DNA of 64,000 nucleotides from Bradyrhizobium sp. SK17 (GCF_002831585.1 NZ_CP025113.1:1240001-1304000), one strand, 5' to 3'. Positions 47,317-57,731 are shown, counted from the first letter of the stretch. The notes: generated by a model from the letters alone, not told the origin. Numbers and translations are program-made.

Positions 47317-47862
47317 ATGACCGCAGGCAACGACTTTGATCCCACGAGCGGCGCCGGGGATCGCGCTCCCGAGGCCGAGCCGAAACTGTTCTCGGCGCTG
47401 CTGACGCCGCATCGTTCGCTGAACCGCACCGGCTTCATCGTGCTGATGTCGTTCGTCACGGTGATCAGCTTCGTCGCCGGCGCGGTGTTCTGGTGGCTCG
47501 GCGCCTGGCCGATCTTCGGCTTCTTCGGCCTCGACGTGCTGGTGATCTACTGGGCGTTCAAGGTCAATTTCCGCACCGCCAGGGCCAGCGAAGAGATCAC
47601 CGTGACGCCGTCGGAACTGCGCGTCCGCCGGGTCAGCCACCGCGGCCACGTCGCGGAATGGGTGCTCAATCCGCTCTGGGTGCGGTTCGAGCAGATCTCA
47701 CATGAGGAGTTCGGCATCGAGCGGCTTTATCTGGTCTCGCGAGGCCGCCGGGTCAGCGTCGGCAGCTTCCTCGGTCCGGACGAAAAAGCCAGTTTCTCCA
47801 AAGCCTTGACCGCTGCGTTGAACGCCGCGAAACGCGGCCCTACCTACAACCCCATCATCTAA
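47317..47862 (+). CDS. DUF2244 family membrane protein
   Basis: 181 residues. Two adjacent membrane helices (about 39-80, FIVLMSFVTVISFVAGAVFWWL and WPIFGFFGLDVLVIYWAF) are followed by a cytosolic beta-rich part with LRVRRVSHRG and GFLGPDEKASF-like sequence. This is the DUF2244 layout; the function is unknown. It shares a 22-base divergent promoter gap with nth. Confidence 0.8.
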   Translation: MTAGNDFDPTSGAGDRAPEAEPKLFSALLTPHRSLNRTGFIVLMSFVTVISFVAGAVFWWLGAWPIFGFFGLDVLVIYWAFKVNFRTARASEEITVTPSELRVRRVSHRGHVAEWVLNPLWVRFEQISHEEFGIERLYLVSRGRRVSVGSFLGPDEKASFSKALTAALNAAKRGPTYNPII

Positions 47863-47875
47863 TCGAGCTTTGCTT

Positions 47876-47924
47876 GAGCATGATCATGCCGGAAAACCGG
47901 TGCCCACTTTTCCGGATCATGCTT
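47876..47924. repeat. Dispersed palindromic element (family E)
   Basis: The right arm TTTTCCGGATCATGCT pairs with the left arm AGCATGATC...CCGGAAAA, which has a 4-base insertion. The core ACCGGTGCCCACTT is shared in reverse orientation with the family D element at 29564. It lies between DUF2244 and the Ada-like gene and is one of the commonest intergenic motifs in Rhizobiales (prior knowledge). Confidence 0.7.
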
Positions 47925-47952
47925 GTCAGAAATCGGGTGGTTTGGACGCGCC

Positions 47953-48870
47953 ATGGCTCCTAAATCAGACACCATGATGACACTCGCCATACACGATCAG
48001 CGCCTGGCCAAGCCGGGCCTCCAGCACGCCGCGCTGCGCGACTATGATTCGGTGCGGCGCGCCATCGCCTTCATCTCGGAGCACTGGCGCACGCAGCCGA
48101 CGATCGAAGCGATGGCCGATGCCGCCGCCGTCACGCCGGATGAGCTGCACCATCTGTTCCGCCGCTGGGCCGGGCTGACCCCGAAGGCCTTCATGCAGGC
48201 GCTGACGCTGGATCACGCCAAGAACCTGTTGCGCGATTCGGCCAGCGTGCTCGACGCGGCGCTCGACTCCGGCCTTTCGGGGCCGGGCCGGTTGCACGAT
48301 CTGTTCGTCACCCATGAGGCGATGTCGCCGGGCGAATGGAAGACCGGCGGCGGCGGCATGACGCTGCGCTACGGCTTCCATCCCTCGCCGTTCGGCACCG
48401 CGATCGTGATCGCGACGGATCGCGGACTGGCGGGGCTTGCGTTCGCCGATCCCGGCGACGAGCAGACCGCATTCGCCGACATGAAGCGGCGCTGGCCGAA
48501 CGCGACCTATGTCGAGGACACCGACGGCACCAGCGCATTGGCGCAGCGCGTGTTCGACACTAGGCTGTGGCGCGCTGACCAGCCGCTGCGCGTCGTGCTG
48601 ATCGGCACCGACTTCGAGGTCCGGGTGTGGGAAACGCTGCTCAGGATCCCGATGGGCCGCGCGGTGAGCTATTCGGACATCGCCAACAAGATCAGCAACC
48701 CGAAGGCCTCGCGCGCGGTCGGCGCCGCGGTCGGACGCAACCCGGTGTCATTCGTGGTGCCGTGCCATCGCGCGCTCGGCAAGAGCGGCGCGCTGACCGG
48801 CTATCACTGGGGCGTCACCCGCAAGCAGGCGATGCTCGGCTGGGAAGCCGGGCAGGTGGGATTGCATTGA
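47953..48870 (+). CDS. Ada-like O6-methylguanine-DNA methyltransferase with AraC-type HTH
   Basis: 305 residues from the ATG at 47953; an ATG at 47974 is an alternative, and the frame further upstream is repeat DNA. An AraC-type HTH (about 30-130, TIEAMADAAAVTPDELHHLFRRWAGLTPKAF) is fused to a suicide methyltransferase whose acceptor is C271 in VVPCHR. The N-terminal zinc domain of Ada, which senses methylphosphotriesters, is missing. It therefore repairs O6-methylguanine but cannot be switched in the classical Ada way. It neighbours nth, a second DNA repair gene. Confidence 0.9.
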   Translation: MAPKSDTMMTLAIHDQRLAKPGLQHAALRDYDSVRRAIAFISEHWRTQPTIEAMADAAAVTPDELHHLFRRWAGLTPKAFMQALTLDHAKNLLRDSASVLDAALDSGLSGPGRLHDLFVTHEAMSPGEWKTGGGGMTLRYGFHPSPFGTAIVIATDRGLAGLAFADPGDEQTAFADMKRRWPNATYVEDTDGTSALAQRVFDTRLWRADQPLRVVLIGTDFEVRVWETLLRIPMGRAVSYSDIANKISNPKASRAVGAAVGRNPVSFVVPCHRALGKSGALTGYHWGVTRKQAMLGWEAGQVGLH

Positions 48871-48876
48871 GCGATT

Positions 48877-48961
48877 GTAGGATGGGTAGAGCGCAGCGAA
48901 ATCCATCACTCGCGCAATGAAGACGAAGATGATGGGTTTCGCTGCGCTCTACCCATCCTAC
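48877..48961. repeat. Long inverted repeat between Ada-like and gpmA (family F)
   Basis: 32-bp arms (48877-48908 and 48930-48961) match with one mismatch; they begin GTAGGATGGGTAGAGCGCAG. The 21-base loop lies between them. It sits between convergent genes, seven bases after the Ada-like stop and four bases before the end of gpmA, and should terminate both. The same GTAGGATGGGTAGAGC arm is widespread in Bradyrhizobium genomes (prior knowledge). Confidence 0.8.
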
Positions 48962-48965
48962 CGTC

Positions 48966-49589
48966 CTACCCCGCCAGATCGACCTTCGACGCCACGGTCG
49001 AATCGGCATTGAGCCGATAGACCACCGGCGCGCCGGTGGCGAGTTCGCGCTTGAGGATCTGCTCCGGCGAAAGCTTCTCCAGCACCATGATCAGCGCGCG
49101 CAGCGAATTGCCGTGGGCGGCGATCAGCGTGCGCTGGCCGCGCAGCACGCCGGGCAGGATCTCCTGCACGTAATAGGGCAGCGTGCGCGCCAGGGTGTCC
49201 TTCAGGCTCTCGCCGGCGGGCGGCGGCACGTCGTAGGAGCGGCGCCAGACCAGCACCTGGTCCTCGCCCCACTTCTTGCGGGCGTCGTCCTTGTTGAGGC
49301 CGGAGAGATCGCCATAGTCGCGTTCGTTGAGCGCGAGATTCTTCGTCGTCGGCAGCCCGGTCTGGCCGATCTCCTCCAGCATCAGCTTCAGCGTGTGCTG
49401 GGCCCGCGTCAGGTCGGAGGTGAAGGCGACATCAAACGACAGGCCCTGCGCCTTGAGCTTGCGGCCGGCGTCCTTCGCTTCGCCGACGCCTTGCTCGGTG
49501 AGGTCGGGGTCCTTCCACCCGGTGAACAGATTCTTCAGATTCCATTCGCTCTGACCGTGACGAACGAGCACGAGAAGACGATCACTCAT
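48966..49589 (-). CDS. gpmA: 2,3-bisphosphoglycerate-dependent phosphoglycerate mutase
   Basis: 207 residues, the short form found in alphaproteobacteria. The phosphohistidine motif is [12 protein letters not shown] at 6-17, the catalytic Glu is in [12 protein letters not shown] and the second histidine in [11 protein letters not shown]. It interconverts 3- and 2-phosphoglycerate in glycolysis and gluconeogenesis. It is the last gene of a minus-strand run, 48 bases after dapB, and a long hairpin follows it. Confidence 0.95.
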   Translation of the reverse strand: MSDRLLVLVRHGQSEWNLKNLFTGWKDPDLTEQGVGEAKDAGRKLKAQGLSFDVAFTSDLTRAQHTLKLMLEEIGQTGLPTTKNLALNERDYGDLSGLNKDDARKKWGEDQVLVWRRSYDVPPPAGESLKDTLARTLPYYVQEILPGVLRGQRTLIAAHGNSLRALIMVLEKLSPEQILKRELATGAPVVYRLNADSTVASKVDLAG

Positions 49590-49637
49590 TTCAGATTCCG
49601 TTTTCGCTTTGGCTGGATTTGATCTCGTCGAGCGGTC

Positions 49638-50450
49638 TCAGTCGTTCAACCCGAGAACGTCGGTCATCGAATACATGCCGGGCTTCTTGCCATGCGCCCA
49701 CAGCGCCGCCTTCAGCGCGCCTTGTGCGAACAGCGCGCGATCCTCGGCATGATGCGACAGCGTGATGCGTTCCGAGGGTCCGGCAAAGATCACGCTGTGA
49801 TCGCCGGCGGCGGTGCCGCCGCGCAGCGAAGCGAAGCCGATGTCGCCGGCACGCCGGGCGCCGGTGAGGCCGTCGCGGCCGCGTGCCGAATGCTGCTCGA
49901 GCGCGATCTTGCGTCCCGCAGCGGCGGCTTCGCCGAGCATCAGGGCGGTGCCCGACGGCGCATCGATCTTGGACTTGTGGTGCATTTCGAGAATTTCGAT
50001 GTCGAAGCCCTGGTCGAGCGACTGCGCGACGCGCTTGACGAGCGCGGCGAGCAGATTGACGCCGAGGCTCATATTGCCCGACTTCACCACGATGGCGCGA
50101 TTGGTGACGCTCCTGATCACCGCATCGTCGGACGGCGACAGGCCGGTGGTGCCGATGACGTGGACCAGGCCACGCTCGGCCGCAATCGCGACATTGGCGA
50201 TGGTGGCGGCCGGCACGGTGAAATCCAGGATGCCGTCGGCGTTGGCCGACATCGACCACAGGTCGGCCGACAGCTTGACCCCATTGGCGGGGAGCCCGGC
50301 CAACACGCCGGCATCCTTGCCGAGCAGCTCCGAGCCCGGCGCTTCCAGCGCGCCGACCTGCACCGCCCCCGGGGTTTCATCAATCACCCGCGCCAGCGTG
50401 CGACCCATCCGGCCGCCGGCTCCCGCAACAATCAGACGCATGTCAGCCAT
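49638..50450 (-). CDS. dapB: 4-hydroxy-tetrahydrodipicolinate reductase
   Basis: 270 residues. The NAD(P)H-binding motif is [15 protein letters not shown]. The substrate-binding and catalytic motif is [16 protein letters not shown], with the conserved His-His-Lys. It reduces hydroxy-tetrahydrodipicolinate in lysine and diaminopimelate synthesis. It is located between a DUF1330 gene and gpmA on the minus strand, with close spacing on both sides. Length is normal. Confidence 0.96.
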   Translation of the reverse strand: MADMRLIVAGAGGRMGRTLARVIDETPGAVQVGALEAPGSELLGKDAGVLAGLPANGVKLSADLWSMSANADGILDFTVPAATIANVAIAAERGLVHVIGTTGLSPSDDAVIRSVTNRAIVVKSGNMSLGVNLLAALVKRVAQSLDQGFDIEILEMHHKSKIDAPSGTALMLGEAAAAGRKIALEQHSARGRDGLTGARRAGDIGFASLRGGTAAGDHSVIFAGPSERITLSHHAEDRALFAQGALKAALWAHGKKPGMYSMTDVLGLND

Positions 50451-50516
50451 GGCTCACCTCTCAAAGCCGTATAGCGAGCCATGGCTGTTCCGGCAACCGA
50501 ACCGGCCGCCCGACGG

Positions 50517-50819
50517 TCAGGGTTGCGGGCCGTCATAGCCCTCGATGACGATCAGGTCGGCGATCGAATGAGGCTGCCGCACCTTGATGTTGGCCTGGTA
50601 CTCCGGCGAATTGTAGCAGGCCATCGCGGTTGCGTAGTCGGGGAATTCGATCACGACATTGCGGGAGCGGCTCTGGCCCTCGACGCAGTTGAGCTGGCCG
50701 CCGCGGACCACGTAACGGCCGCCGAACTTCTTGAAGATCGCGAGATTGGCGACCGCGTAGGGCTTGTAGCCCTCGTCATTGTGAACGTCGACGCGTCCGA
50801 TCCAGTATCCCTTCGCCAT
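50517..50819 (-). CDS. DUF1330 family protein
   Basis: 100 residues with the ferredoxin-like dimeric alpha/beta-barrel fold of DUF1330. Motifs include GYWIGRVDVHN, FGGRYVVRGGQ and VVIEFPDYATAMACYNSPEYQ. The function is unknown; relatives belong to the stress-response dimeric barrel superfamily. It lies 23 bases downstream of pyrF and 66 upstream of dapB, so it is probably cotranscribed with them. Confidence 0.85.
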   Translation of the reverse strand: MAKGYWIGRVDVHNDEGYKPYAVANLAIFKKFGGRYVVRGGQLNCVEGQSRSRNVVIEFPDYATAMACYNSPEYQANIKVRQPHSIADLIVIEGYDGPQP

Positions 50820-50842
50820 CTGTCTTCTCCCTTGTTGCAGGT

Positions 50843-51565
50843 TCAGGCGAGCGCCTGGGCGATCTCGGTTTGAATGGCTTCGGCCGCGGCCTTCGGATCG
50901 GCGGCGTCCATCACCGGACGTCCGACCACCAGATAGTCGGCGCCGGCGGCAATGGCGCGGGCCGGGGTCATGATACGCTTCTGGTCGCCGGTCGCCGAGC
51001 CCGCGGGGCGGATCCCCGGCGTCACCAGGTGCATCCGATCGCCGACGATTATGCGCAACGCAGCCGCCTCCTCGGGCGAGCTGACGAGGCCGTCGACCCC
51101 CACCGCCAGCGCCTGCCTGGCGCGCGCCTCGACGAGGTCGGAGACGTTGAGGCGATAGCCTGCCGCCTGAAGGTCGGCCTCGTCGTAGGAGGTTAGGACC
51201 GTCACCGCGAGGATCTTCAGGCTGGTGCCGGCGCGGGCCTCGACCGCCGCTTTCATGGTCTGCGGATAGGCATGCACGGTGAGAAAGGTCGCGCCGAGAC
51301 CGGCGACGCTCTCGACGCCGCGCGCGACCGTGTTGCCGATGTCGTGCAGCTTGAGATCGAGAAACACCTTCTTGCCGCTGCCGGCAAGCTGCTTGGCCAA
51401 CGCGAGGCCACCGGCGTAACCGAGCTGATAGCCGATCTTGTAGAAGGTGACGCTGTCGCCGAGCCTGTCGATCATCGCCTCGGCGCTCGCGACCGACGGC
51501 AGATCGAGCGCCACAATCAACCGGTCCTTCGGAGCGATCCCTGGAATGATCTTGGCTGGCTGCAT
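50843..51565 (-). CDS. pyrF: Orotidine 5'-phosphate decarboxylase
   Basis: 240 residues. The decarboxylase signature [17 protein letters not shown] holds the catalytic Lys-Asp pair. LIVALDLPS begins the TIM barrel, and the C-terminal phosphate loop is [11 protein letters not shown]. It makes UMP from OMP. It lies 6 bases downstream of the FMN-reductase gene and 23 upstream of the DUF1330 gene, in a tight minus-strand run. Confidence 0.96.
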   Translation of the reverse strand: MQPAKIIPGIAPKDRLIVALDLPSVASAEAMIDRLGDSVTFYKIGYQLGYAGGLALAKQLAGSGKKVFLDLKLHDIGNTVARGVESVAGLGATFLTVHAYPQTMKAAVEARAGTSLKILAVTVLTSYDEADLQAAGYRLNVSDLVEARARQALAVGVDGLVSSPEEAAALRIIVGDRMHLVTPGIRPAGSATGDQKRIMTPARAIAAGADYLVVGRPVMDAADPKAAAEAIQTEIAQALA

Positions 51566-51571
51566 GTCACC

Positions 51572-52150
51572 TCACATCATGCGTTGGGAATGGTCGATCA
51601 GCTGCCGCACCAGTGCCCGCATCGCGTCGATGTCGGCCTGGTGTTTCAGGCGATCCATATCGTCATAAGCCTGCTCGGCGAATGACAGCGCGAGCTGGTT
51701 CGGGATCACGCTCGCGTAGCAGGCCGACAGGATCAGGCGCAGCGCCGCCAGCGCACGGCTGCCGCCGAGCCGGTTGCCGGATGCCGCGGCGATCGCGAAC
51801 ACCCGCTCGCGGAACACCTGGCCGCGCGTCTCGTGCGGATCCTGCACGCGGCTGACCCAGTCGATCGTGTTCTTCACCAGCGCCGGCACCGAGGAATTGT
51901 ATTCCGGGGTCACGATCAGCACGCCGTGATGGGCGCCGATCATCCGCTTCAGGTTGACCGCGTGCTGCGGCACGCCCGATTTGGCCTGTAGGTCGCCGTC
52001 ATAGATCGGCAGCGGGAAGTCGCCGAGCGAGATGCGACCGACGTCGGCCCCCAGCTGCGCGAGCTCGTGCGCCAGCACGGCGGCGAGCTTCGCATTGAGC
52101 GAGCCGGACCGAAGCGATCCCGGGATCACGAGGATTTTCAGCGCGGACAT
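51572..52150 (-). CDS. NADPH-dependent FMN reductase family protein
   Basis: 192 residues with a flavodoxin-like fold. The phosphate loop is VIPGSLRSGSLNAKLA, and the flavin-binding TPEYNSSVPALVKNTIDWV is the hallmark of the SsuE/azoreductase-like NADPH:FMN reductases. The natural acceptor is unknown (quinone, azo dye or chromate in relatives). It ends 6 bases upstream of pyrF, which suggests cotranscription, and lies 50 bases after the pmtA-like gene. Confidence 0.88.
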   Translation of the reverse strand: MSALKILVIPGSLRSGSLNAKLAAVLAHELAQLGADVGRISLGDFPLPIYDGDLQAKSGVPQHAVNLKRMIGAHHGVLIVTPEYNSSVPALVKNTIDWVSRVQDPHETRGQVFRERVFAIAAASGNRLGGSRALAALRLILSACYASVIPNQLALSFAEQAYDDMDRLKHQADIDAMRALVRQLIDHSQRMM

Positions 52151-52200
52151 TCAGGACATCGCGGTTGGGACCCGCCCGGCGCGATGACGCAAGGCGCGTT

Positions 52201-52803
52201 TCAGCCCTTGCGATACACCCAGACCCGCGCGGGCGGAAGGTTCATCCAGATCCGCTCCGAGGCCTCTGTGGACACGCCCGGCAGCGACTTCGGAATCGGC
52301 GGCACCACCGAATAGGTGAACTGCACGAAGGGCGCGCCGGGGGCGAGCGCCAGGAAGGCGTCGCGGACCAGTTTCAGGCGGGTCAGCATCGGCTTGGTGA
52401 CCAGCGGCAGGCCGGAGACCACGGCCGAGGCCGGAGACTTCATGACGTCCCACAGCGTGTCGCGCAACCGGTAGGCGTCACCCTGCACCACCTTGGCCTG
52501 CGGATAGCGTTCGCGCAGCAACGCGCAGAAGCCGGGATTGTACTCAACCAGGACGAGACGCTTCTGATCGACGCCATGCTCGATCAGCGCATTGGTGATC
52601 GCCCCGGTGCCTGGTCCAAGCTCGACGACCGGCCCTTCGGCGTCACGATCGACATATTGCGCCATGGTGCGCGCAAGCAGCCGTCCGGACGGCATCACCG
52701 CGCCCATATGCAGCGGTTTCTCAATCCATGAACGGAGAAAACGAACCTCGTCGTCGAGACGGAGGGGCTTCTTCGACGCACGCACGGACGATTGCAAAGG
52801 CAT
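52201..52803 (-). CDS. pmtA: Phospholipid N-methyltransferase, PmtA type
   Basis: About 200 residues from the ATG at 52803 (MPLQSSVRASKKP). The SAM-binding motif I is VVELGPGTGAITNALIEHG. Upstream, FLRSWIEKPLHMGAVMPSG and the ending PPARVWVYRKG match the rhizobial PmtA family, which methylates phosphatidylethanolamine toward phosphatidylcholine. An rRNA-adenine-dimethylase-like protein is the main alternative, since the folds are related. Phosphatidylcholine is important for symbiosis in rhizobia. It follows dnaJ, with a hairpin in between. Confidence 0.72.
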   Translation of the reverse strand: MPLQSSVRASKKPLRLDDEVRFLRSWIEKPLHMGAVMPSGRLLARTMAQYVDRDAEGPVVELGPGTGAITNALIEHGVDQKRLVLVEYNPGFCALLRERYPQAKVVQGDAYRLRDTLWDVMKSPASAVVSGLPLVTKPMLTRLKLVRDAFLALAPGAPFVQFTYSVVPPIPKSLPGVSTEASERIWMNLPPARVWVYRKG

Positions 52804-52868
52804 GTCGCTACCAGGCGGGGACCGCACAATCGAGCGGTTGTCAGAAAACAGTCATAAACACGTATAGA

Positions 52869-52902
52869 TCGAAGTCGTTACGGTCAAGCGCAACGACTTC
52901 GA
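52869..52902 (-). terminator. Perfect hairpin directly after dnaJ
   Basis: 11-bp arms TCGAAGTCGTT (52869-52879) and AACGACTTCGA (52892-52902) are exact complements with a 12-base loop. The stem begins at the base next to the dnaJ stop codon. No long U-run follows. It probably ends or stabilises the dnaJ transcript before pmtA. Confidence 0.6.
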
Positions 52903-54033
52903 CTAGACGGCGCGGTTGCCGAAGAAGTCCTTGACCTTAGAGAAGAAACCCGCGGCCTCCGGCTGGGTTGCGCCGGACGAGAGTTTTTCGAACTCCATCA
53001 GCAATTCCTGCTGTTTCTTGGTCAGATTCTGCGGGGTTTCGACCACAACCTGGACGTACATGTCGCCGGTCTGGCGCGACCGGAGCACCGGCATGCCCTT
53101 TGATGCGATGCGGAATCGCCGGCCGGACTGGGTGCCGGACGGCACCTTCACCTTGGTCTTGGCCTTGTCGATGGTCGGCACCTCGAACTCGCCGCCGAGC
53201 GCCGCGGTCACCATCGAGATCGGCACGCGGCAATGCAGATCGGCACCGTCGCGCTGGAAGAACTGATGGGTGGTCAGCGACAGGAAGATGTAGAGATCGC
53301 CGGGCGGTCCGCCGCGCACGCCGGCCTCGCCTTCGCCGGCGAGACGAATGCGGGTGCCGTCCTCGACTCCCGGGGGAATGTTGACCGACAGCGTGCGCTC
53401 GCGCGTCACCCGGCCAGAACCGACGCAGGAGGTGCAGGCGTCCTCGATCATCTGGCCGCGGCCCTGGCAGGCGGGGCAGGTCCGCTCCAGCGTGAAGAAG
53501 CCCTGGGCCTGCCGGATGCGGCCGGCGCCACCGCAATGCGAGCAGGTCTTCGGCTTGGTGCCGGCCTTGGCGCCAGTGCCCGAGCAGGATTCGCAGGTGA
53601 CCGAGACCGGGATCTCGATCTGCGCGGTCTTGCCCTGGAAGGCTTCCTCGAGCGTGATCTCCATGTTGTAGCGCAGGTCGGCGCCGCGCTCGCGGCCGCC
53701 GCTACCGCGGCGCTGCCCGGCCATGCCGAACAGATCCTCGAAGATGTCGGAGAAGGAGGAGGCGAAGCCGGCGCCGAAGCCGGGCCCGCCGCCGCCCATG
53801 CCCTGCTCGAAGGCGGCATGGCCGAAGCGGTCATAGGCGGCGCGCTTGTCGCCGTCCTTCAGGACCTCATAGGCTTCGTTGATCTCCTTGAAGCGGACTT
53901 CGCTCGAGGCGTCGCCGGGATTCTTGTCCGGATGCCACTTCATCGCGAGCTTGCGGAAAGCCGATTTGAGCTTGGTCTCGTCCGCATTCCGTTCGACCTC
54001 GAGGGTCTCGTAGTAGCAGCGCTTGGTGGACAT
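52903..54033 (-). CDS. dnaJ: Co-chaperone DnaJ
   Basis: 376 residues, full type I DnaJ. The J-domain is at 1-70 with HPD in [11 protein letters not shown] Gly/Phe-rich linker ([19 protein letters not shown]) follows. Four zinc-finger repeats are [24 protein letters not shown] and CTSCVGSG, and the C-terminal substrate and dimerisation domains complete it. It delivers clients to DnaK and stimulates its ATPase. It is downstream of dnaK on the same strand but separated by an intrinsic terminator, so part of its expression may need its own promoter. Confidence 0.98.
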   Translation of the reverse strand: MSTKRCYYETLEVERNADETKLKSAFRKLAMKWHPDKNPGDASSEVRFKEINEAYEVLKDGDKRAAYDRFGHAAFEQGMGGGGPGFGAGFASSFSDIFEDLFGMAGQRRGSGGRERGADLRYNMEITLEEAFQGKTAQIEIPVSVTCESCSGTGAKAGTKPKTCSHCGGAGRIRQAQGFFTLERTCPACQGRGQMIEDACTSCVGSGRVTRERTLSVNIPPGVEDGTRIRLAGEGEAGVRGGPPGDLYIFLSLTTHQFFQRDGADLHCRVPISMVTAALGGEFEVPTIDKAKTKVKVPSGTQSGRRFRIASKGMPVLRSRQTGDMYVQVVVETPQNLTKKQQELLMEFEKLSSGATQPEAAGFFSKVKDFFGNRAV

Positions 54034-54131
54034 CCTTCAATTCCGTCCGAAGTTCATCGCGATCGCCAAAAGATTGCGTTCAGGATCGCGTCGAGGATTG
54101 CGCCTGTCTGGAAGATGCAGCGATCGCCTTA

Positions 54132-54190
54132 AAGAAAAATGACCCCCACTCCTCCGAGACGCGGCGCGTGCTCTTTGGTGTGAGGGTCAT
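54132..54190 (-). terminator. Intrinsic terminator between dnaK and dnaJ
   Basis: On the minus strand ATGACCCTCAC (ending near 54180) pairs with the later GTGGGGGTCAT, and TTTTCTTT follows directly. The loop is long and GC-rich. It lies about 15 bases past the dnaK stop and should reduce readthrough into dnaJ. Confidence 0.7.
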
Positions 54191-54204
54191 GATCGCAAGC
54201 CCGC

Positions 54205-56106
<1,902 letters not shown>

Positions 56107-56207
56107 GGTTTTCAAATCCTCTTTGTTACGGCAGGTTGGTTGGGCCCTGACGGCGCTCCGTACCGACCCCCAGACGTTCACATACTCGCGATATTGCGAC
56201 GGTGAGC

Positions 56208-56238
56208 CTGATATAGGAGAGAGGGTCCTGCCCGCAAG
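56208..56238 (-). promoter_or_regulatory. Sigma-32 (RpoH) heat-shock promoter of dnaK
   Basis: On the minus strand CTTG (56235-56238) is followed after 17 bases by CCTATATCAG (56208-56217). The consensus described for alphaproteobacterial heat-shock promoters is CTTG-N17-18-CYTATNTNNG, matched here at every defined base. The start would fall about 95 bases upstream of the dnaK ATG. Confidence 0.8.
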
Positions 56239-56319
56239 GACTGGACGCAACGTTGAGGCCTGAAAAGACTGACGTTTGAAAGATTGTGTCAGTTCGCCTG
56301 CGGCACCGGTTCAAGCCCG

Positions 56320-56352
56320 AGCCAGCCCCAAGCCAGCTCCAAGCCAGCTCCT
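56320..56352 (+). repeat. Short tandem repeat, 3 x 11 bp
   Basis: Units AGCCAGCCCCA, AGCCAGCTCCA and AGCCAGCTCCT in direct succession, differing by one or two bases. The period is close to one helical turn. No function known. Confidence 0.8.
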
Positions 56353-56425
56353 GGCCAAGTTAACAAATCGGCAATGATGCCGGGCGGCGTCGACCGCGAG
56401 CGGCCGCGCGCGACGTCACGGCTGT

Positions 56426-56439
56426 TGAGTGAACGCTCA
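56426..56439. promoter_or_regulatory. TetR-type palindrome without a nearby TetR gene
   Basis: TGAGTG-AA-CGCTCA, inside TTGAGTGAACGCTCACAA, has 5 of 6 paired arm positions. It resembles operators of AcrR/TetR efflux regulators, but no TetR gene lies within several kilobases. It may be a site for a distant regulator acting on the gene at 56716. Confidence 0.35.
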
Positions 56440-56715
56440 CAAACGTCGTATGCGAGAGCGCGCACAGGTCGAGGGCGCGCTGTTTGGCCGCTGCCGGCCG
56501 CAGCTGACCTCTTTCACGGAAACCTCAGGAAACTGCAAAGTGCCTGCCAATCAGGGCGAAAAGCCAACGGAATCGGGCCGACAGGCCCGGAGCGGAGATT
56601 TGGCGGCCTGTTGCAGGGCCATCAAAACCGCTAAAAGCGGTCCGACTGGAAAGAGGCCATCCAGCCCTGCACCGGCCCCGCTGCGCGGCCACCAAGCAAA
56701 ACCGGTAGATTCCCC

Positions 56716-57651
56716 ATGACGCCTTTTCGAGTTCTCGTTGCGGTTGCCTTGCTGATTGCTGCCACCTGTCGTGGCTTCGCCGCCGACGTGGTGTTTCCGC
56801 CGGGCGCGCATGTCGGGATGAAACCGCTGGTGGGTCTCGTCCGCGCCAAGACGTTCATCGGCTTCGAGACCGAGGACCAGGGCGTGAAGGTCCTGATCGC
56901 CGACTTGCCGGCAGATGCCTATACCGAGGTCGTGAATGCCTTCAAGGCGAACCCCGCCGGCACCGGCGGCATCAAGCCCGAGAGCCTCGAGACCGCCGCC
57001 GGCGTTGCCTATTATACGGTGGAGAGCGCGCGCGACGGCGCGACCAATGTGCGGCGCTATTCCATGATCCTGCCGGGACCGACCTTCTCCGGCTACGTCG
57101 CGGTGCAGGTGCCGGAGAACGCCAGCAAGATCTACACCGACGACGCCGTGCGACAGATGTTCGCCTCGGCCGAAGTCCGCAAGGACGTGCCGGTCGACGA
57201 GCAGCTCGGCATGATGCCGTTCAAGGTCACCGAGCTCAGCGGCTTCAAGAATATCCGCATGCTGGCGCCGGGCGCGGCGCTGCTGATGGCCGACGGCGAC
57301 GACAAGGGCCTCGAGGCCAAGCCCTTCATGCTGCTTGGCATCATCGGTTCGGCTCCGGCCACGCCCGACGACCGTGGCCGCTTCGCCCAGCAGATCGCGA
57401 CCACGATCCCCGGCGTACGCGACGGCCGCATCACCATGTCCGAGCCGATCCGGATCGAGGGTCAGCCCGGCTTCGAAACCCGGATCGACGCCGTCAGCGG
57501 CAAGGACAACACCCCGGTGACCATCGTGCAGTGGCTGCGGTTCGGCGCGCAAACCTCGATGCGCATCATCGGCAGCTCGCCGCGCACCGATTGGGAAACC
57601 GCCTTCCCACGTTTCCGCGCGGTGCGCGACGGCATCCAGCCGCGCGGCTGA
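56716..57651 (+). CDS. Exported protein of unknown function
   Basis: 311 residues. A signal peptide (about 1-22, FRVLVAVALLIAATCRGFAA) precedes a periplasmic protein without a motif I recognise. It contains VVFPPGAHVGMKPLVGL near the mature start and two related-looking halves of beta-rich sequence, with no cysteines in the mature part. It is divergent from dnaK and lies upstream of the exported nicotinamidase, with an 80-base gap that contains a hairpin. Confidence 0.65.
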   Translation: MTPFRVLVAVALLIAATCRGFAADVVFPPGAHVGMKPLVGLVRAKTFIGFETEDQGVKVLIADLPADAYTEVVNAFKANPAGTGGIKPESLETAAGVAYYTVESARDGATNVRRYSMILPGPTFSGYVAVQVPENASKIYTDDAVRQMFASAEVRKDVPVDEQLGMMPFKVTELSGFKNIRMLAPGAALLMADGDDKGLEAKPFMLLGIIGSAPATPDDRGRFAQQIATTIPGVRDGRITMSEPIRIEGQPGFETRIDAVSGKDNTPVTIVQWLRFGAQTSMRIIGSSPRTDWETAFPRFRAVRDGIQPRG

Positions 57652-57694
57652 TCGCCAAAAAATCGGACTTCCGCTGGTCAGCGAACGGAACTAG

Positions 57695-57725
57695 CCTCCT
57701 CGCGATATCACGTAAAGCGAGGAGG
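57695..57725 (+). promoter_or_regulatory. Hairpin enclosing the ribosome-binding site of the nicotinamidase
   Basis: CCTCCTCGC (57695-57703) is an exact 9-bp complement of GCGAGGAGG (57717-57725), with a 13-base loop. The second arm contains GAGGAGG, the only Shine-Dalgarno sequence for the ATG at 57732. Folded RNA would hide it, so translation probably needs melting, a ligand, a small RNA or coupled ribosomes. Confidence 0.6.
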
Positions 57726-57731
57726 GGCGCG

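Larger units (their letters stand above)
56239..56715. other. Non-coding region upstream of dnaK and of the exported protein gene
   Basis: About 480 bases between the dnaK promoter and the gene at 56716. Contents seen: a three-unit 11-bp tandem repeat (56320-56352), a TetR-type palindrome (56426-56439), and a short GC-rich hairpin-prone stretch after 56600. Open frames here lack coding character. It must also contain the promoter of the gene at 56716. Confidence 0.45.

Noticed and set aside
56284..56634. 116-codon open frame upstream of the exported protein gene
   Set aside because: Contains the 11-bp tandem repeat and low-complexity Arg/Gly/Pro; no family resemblance.
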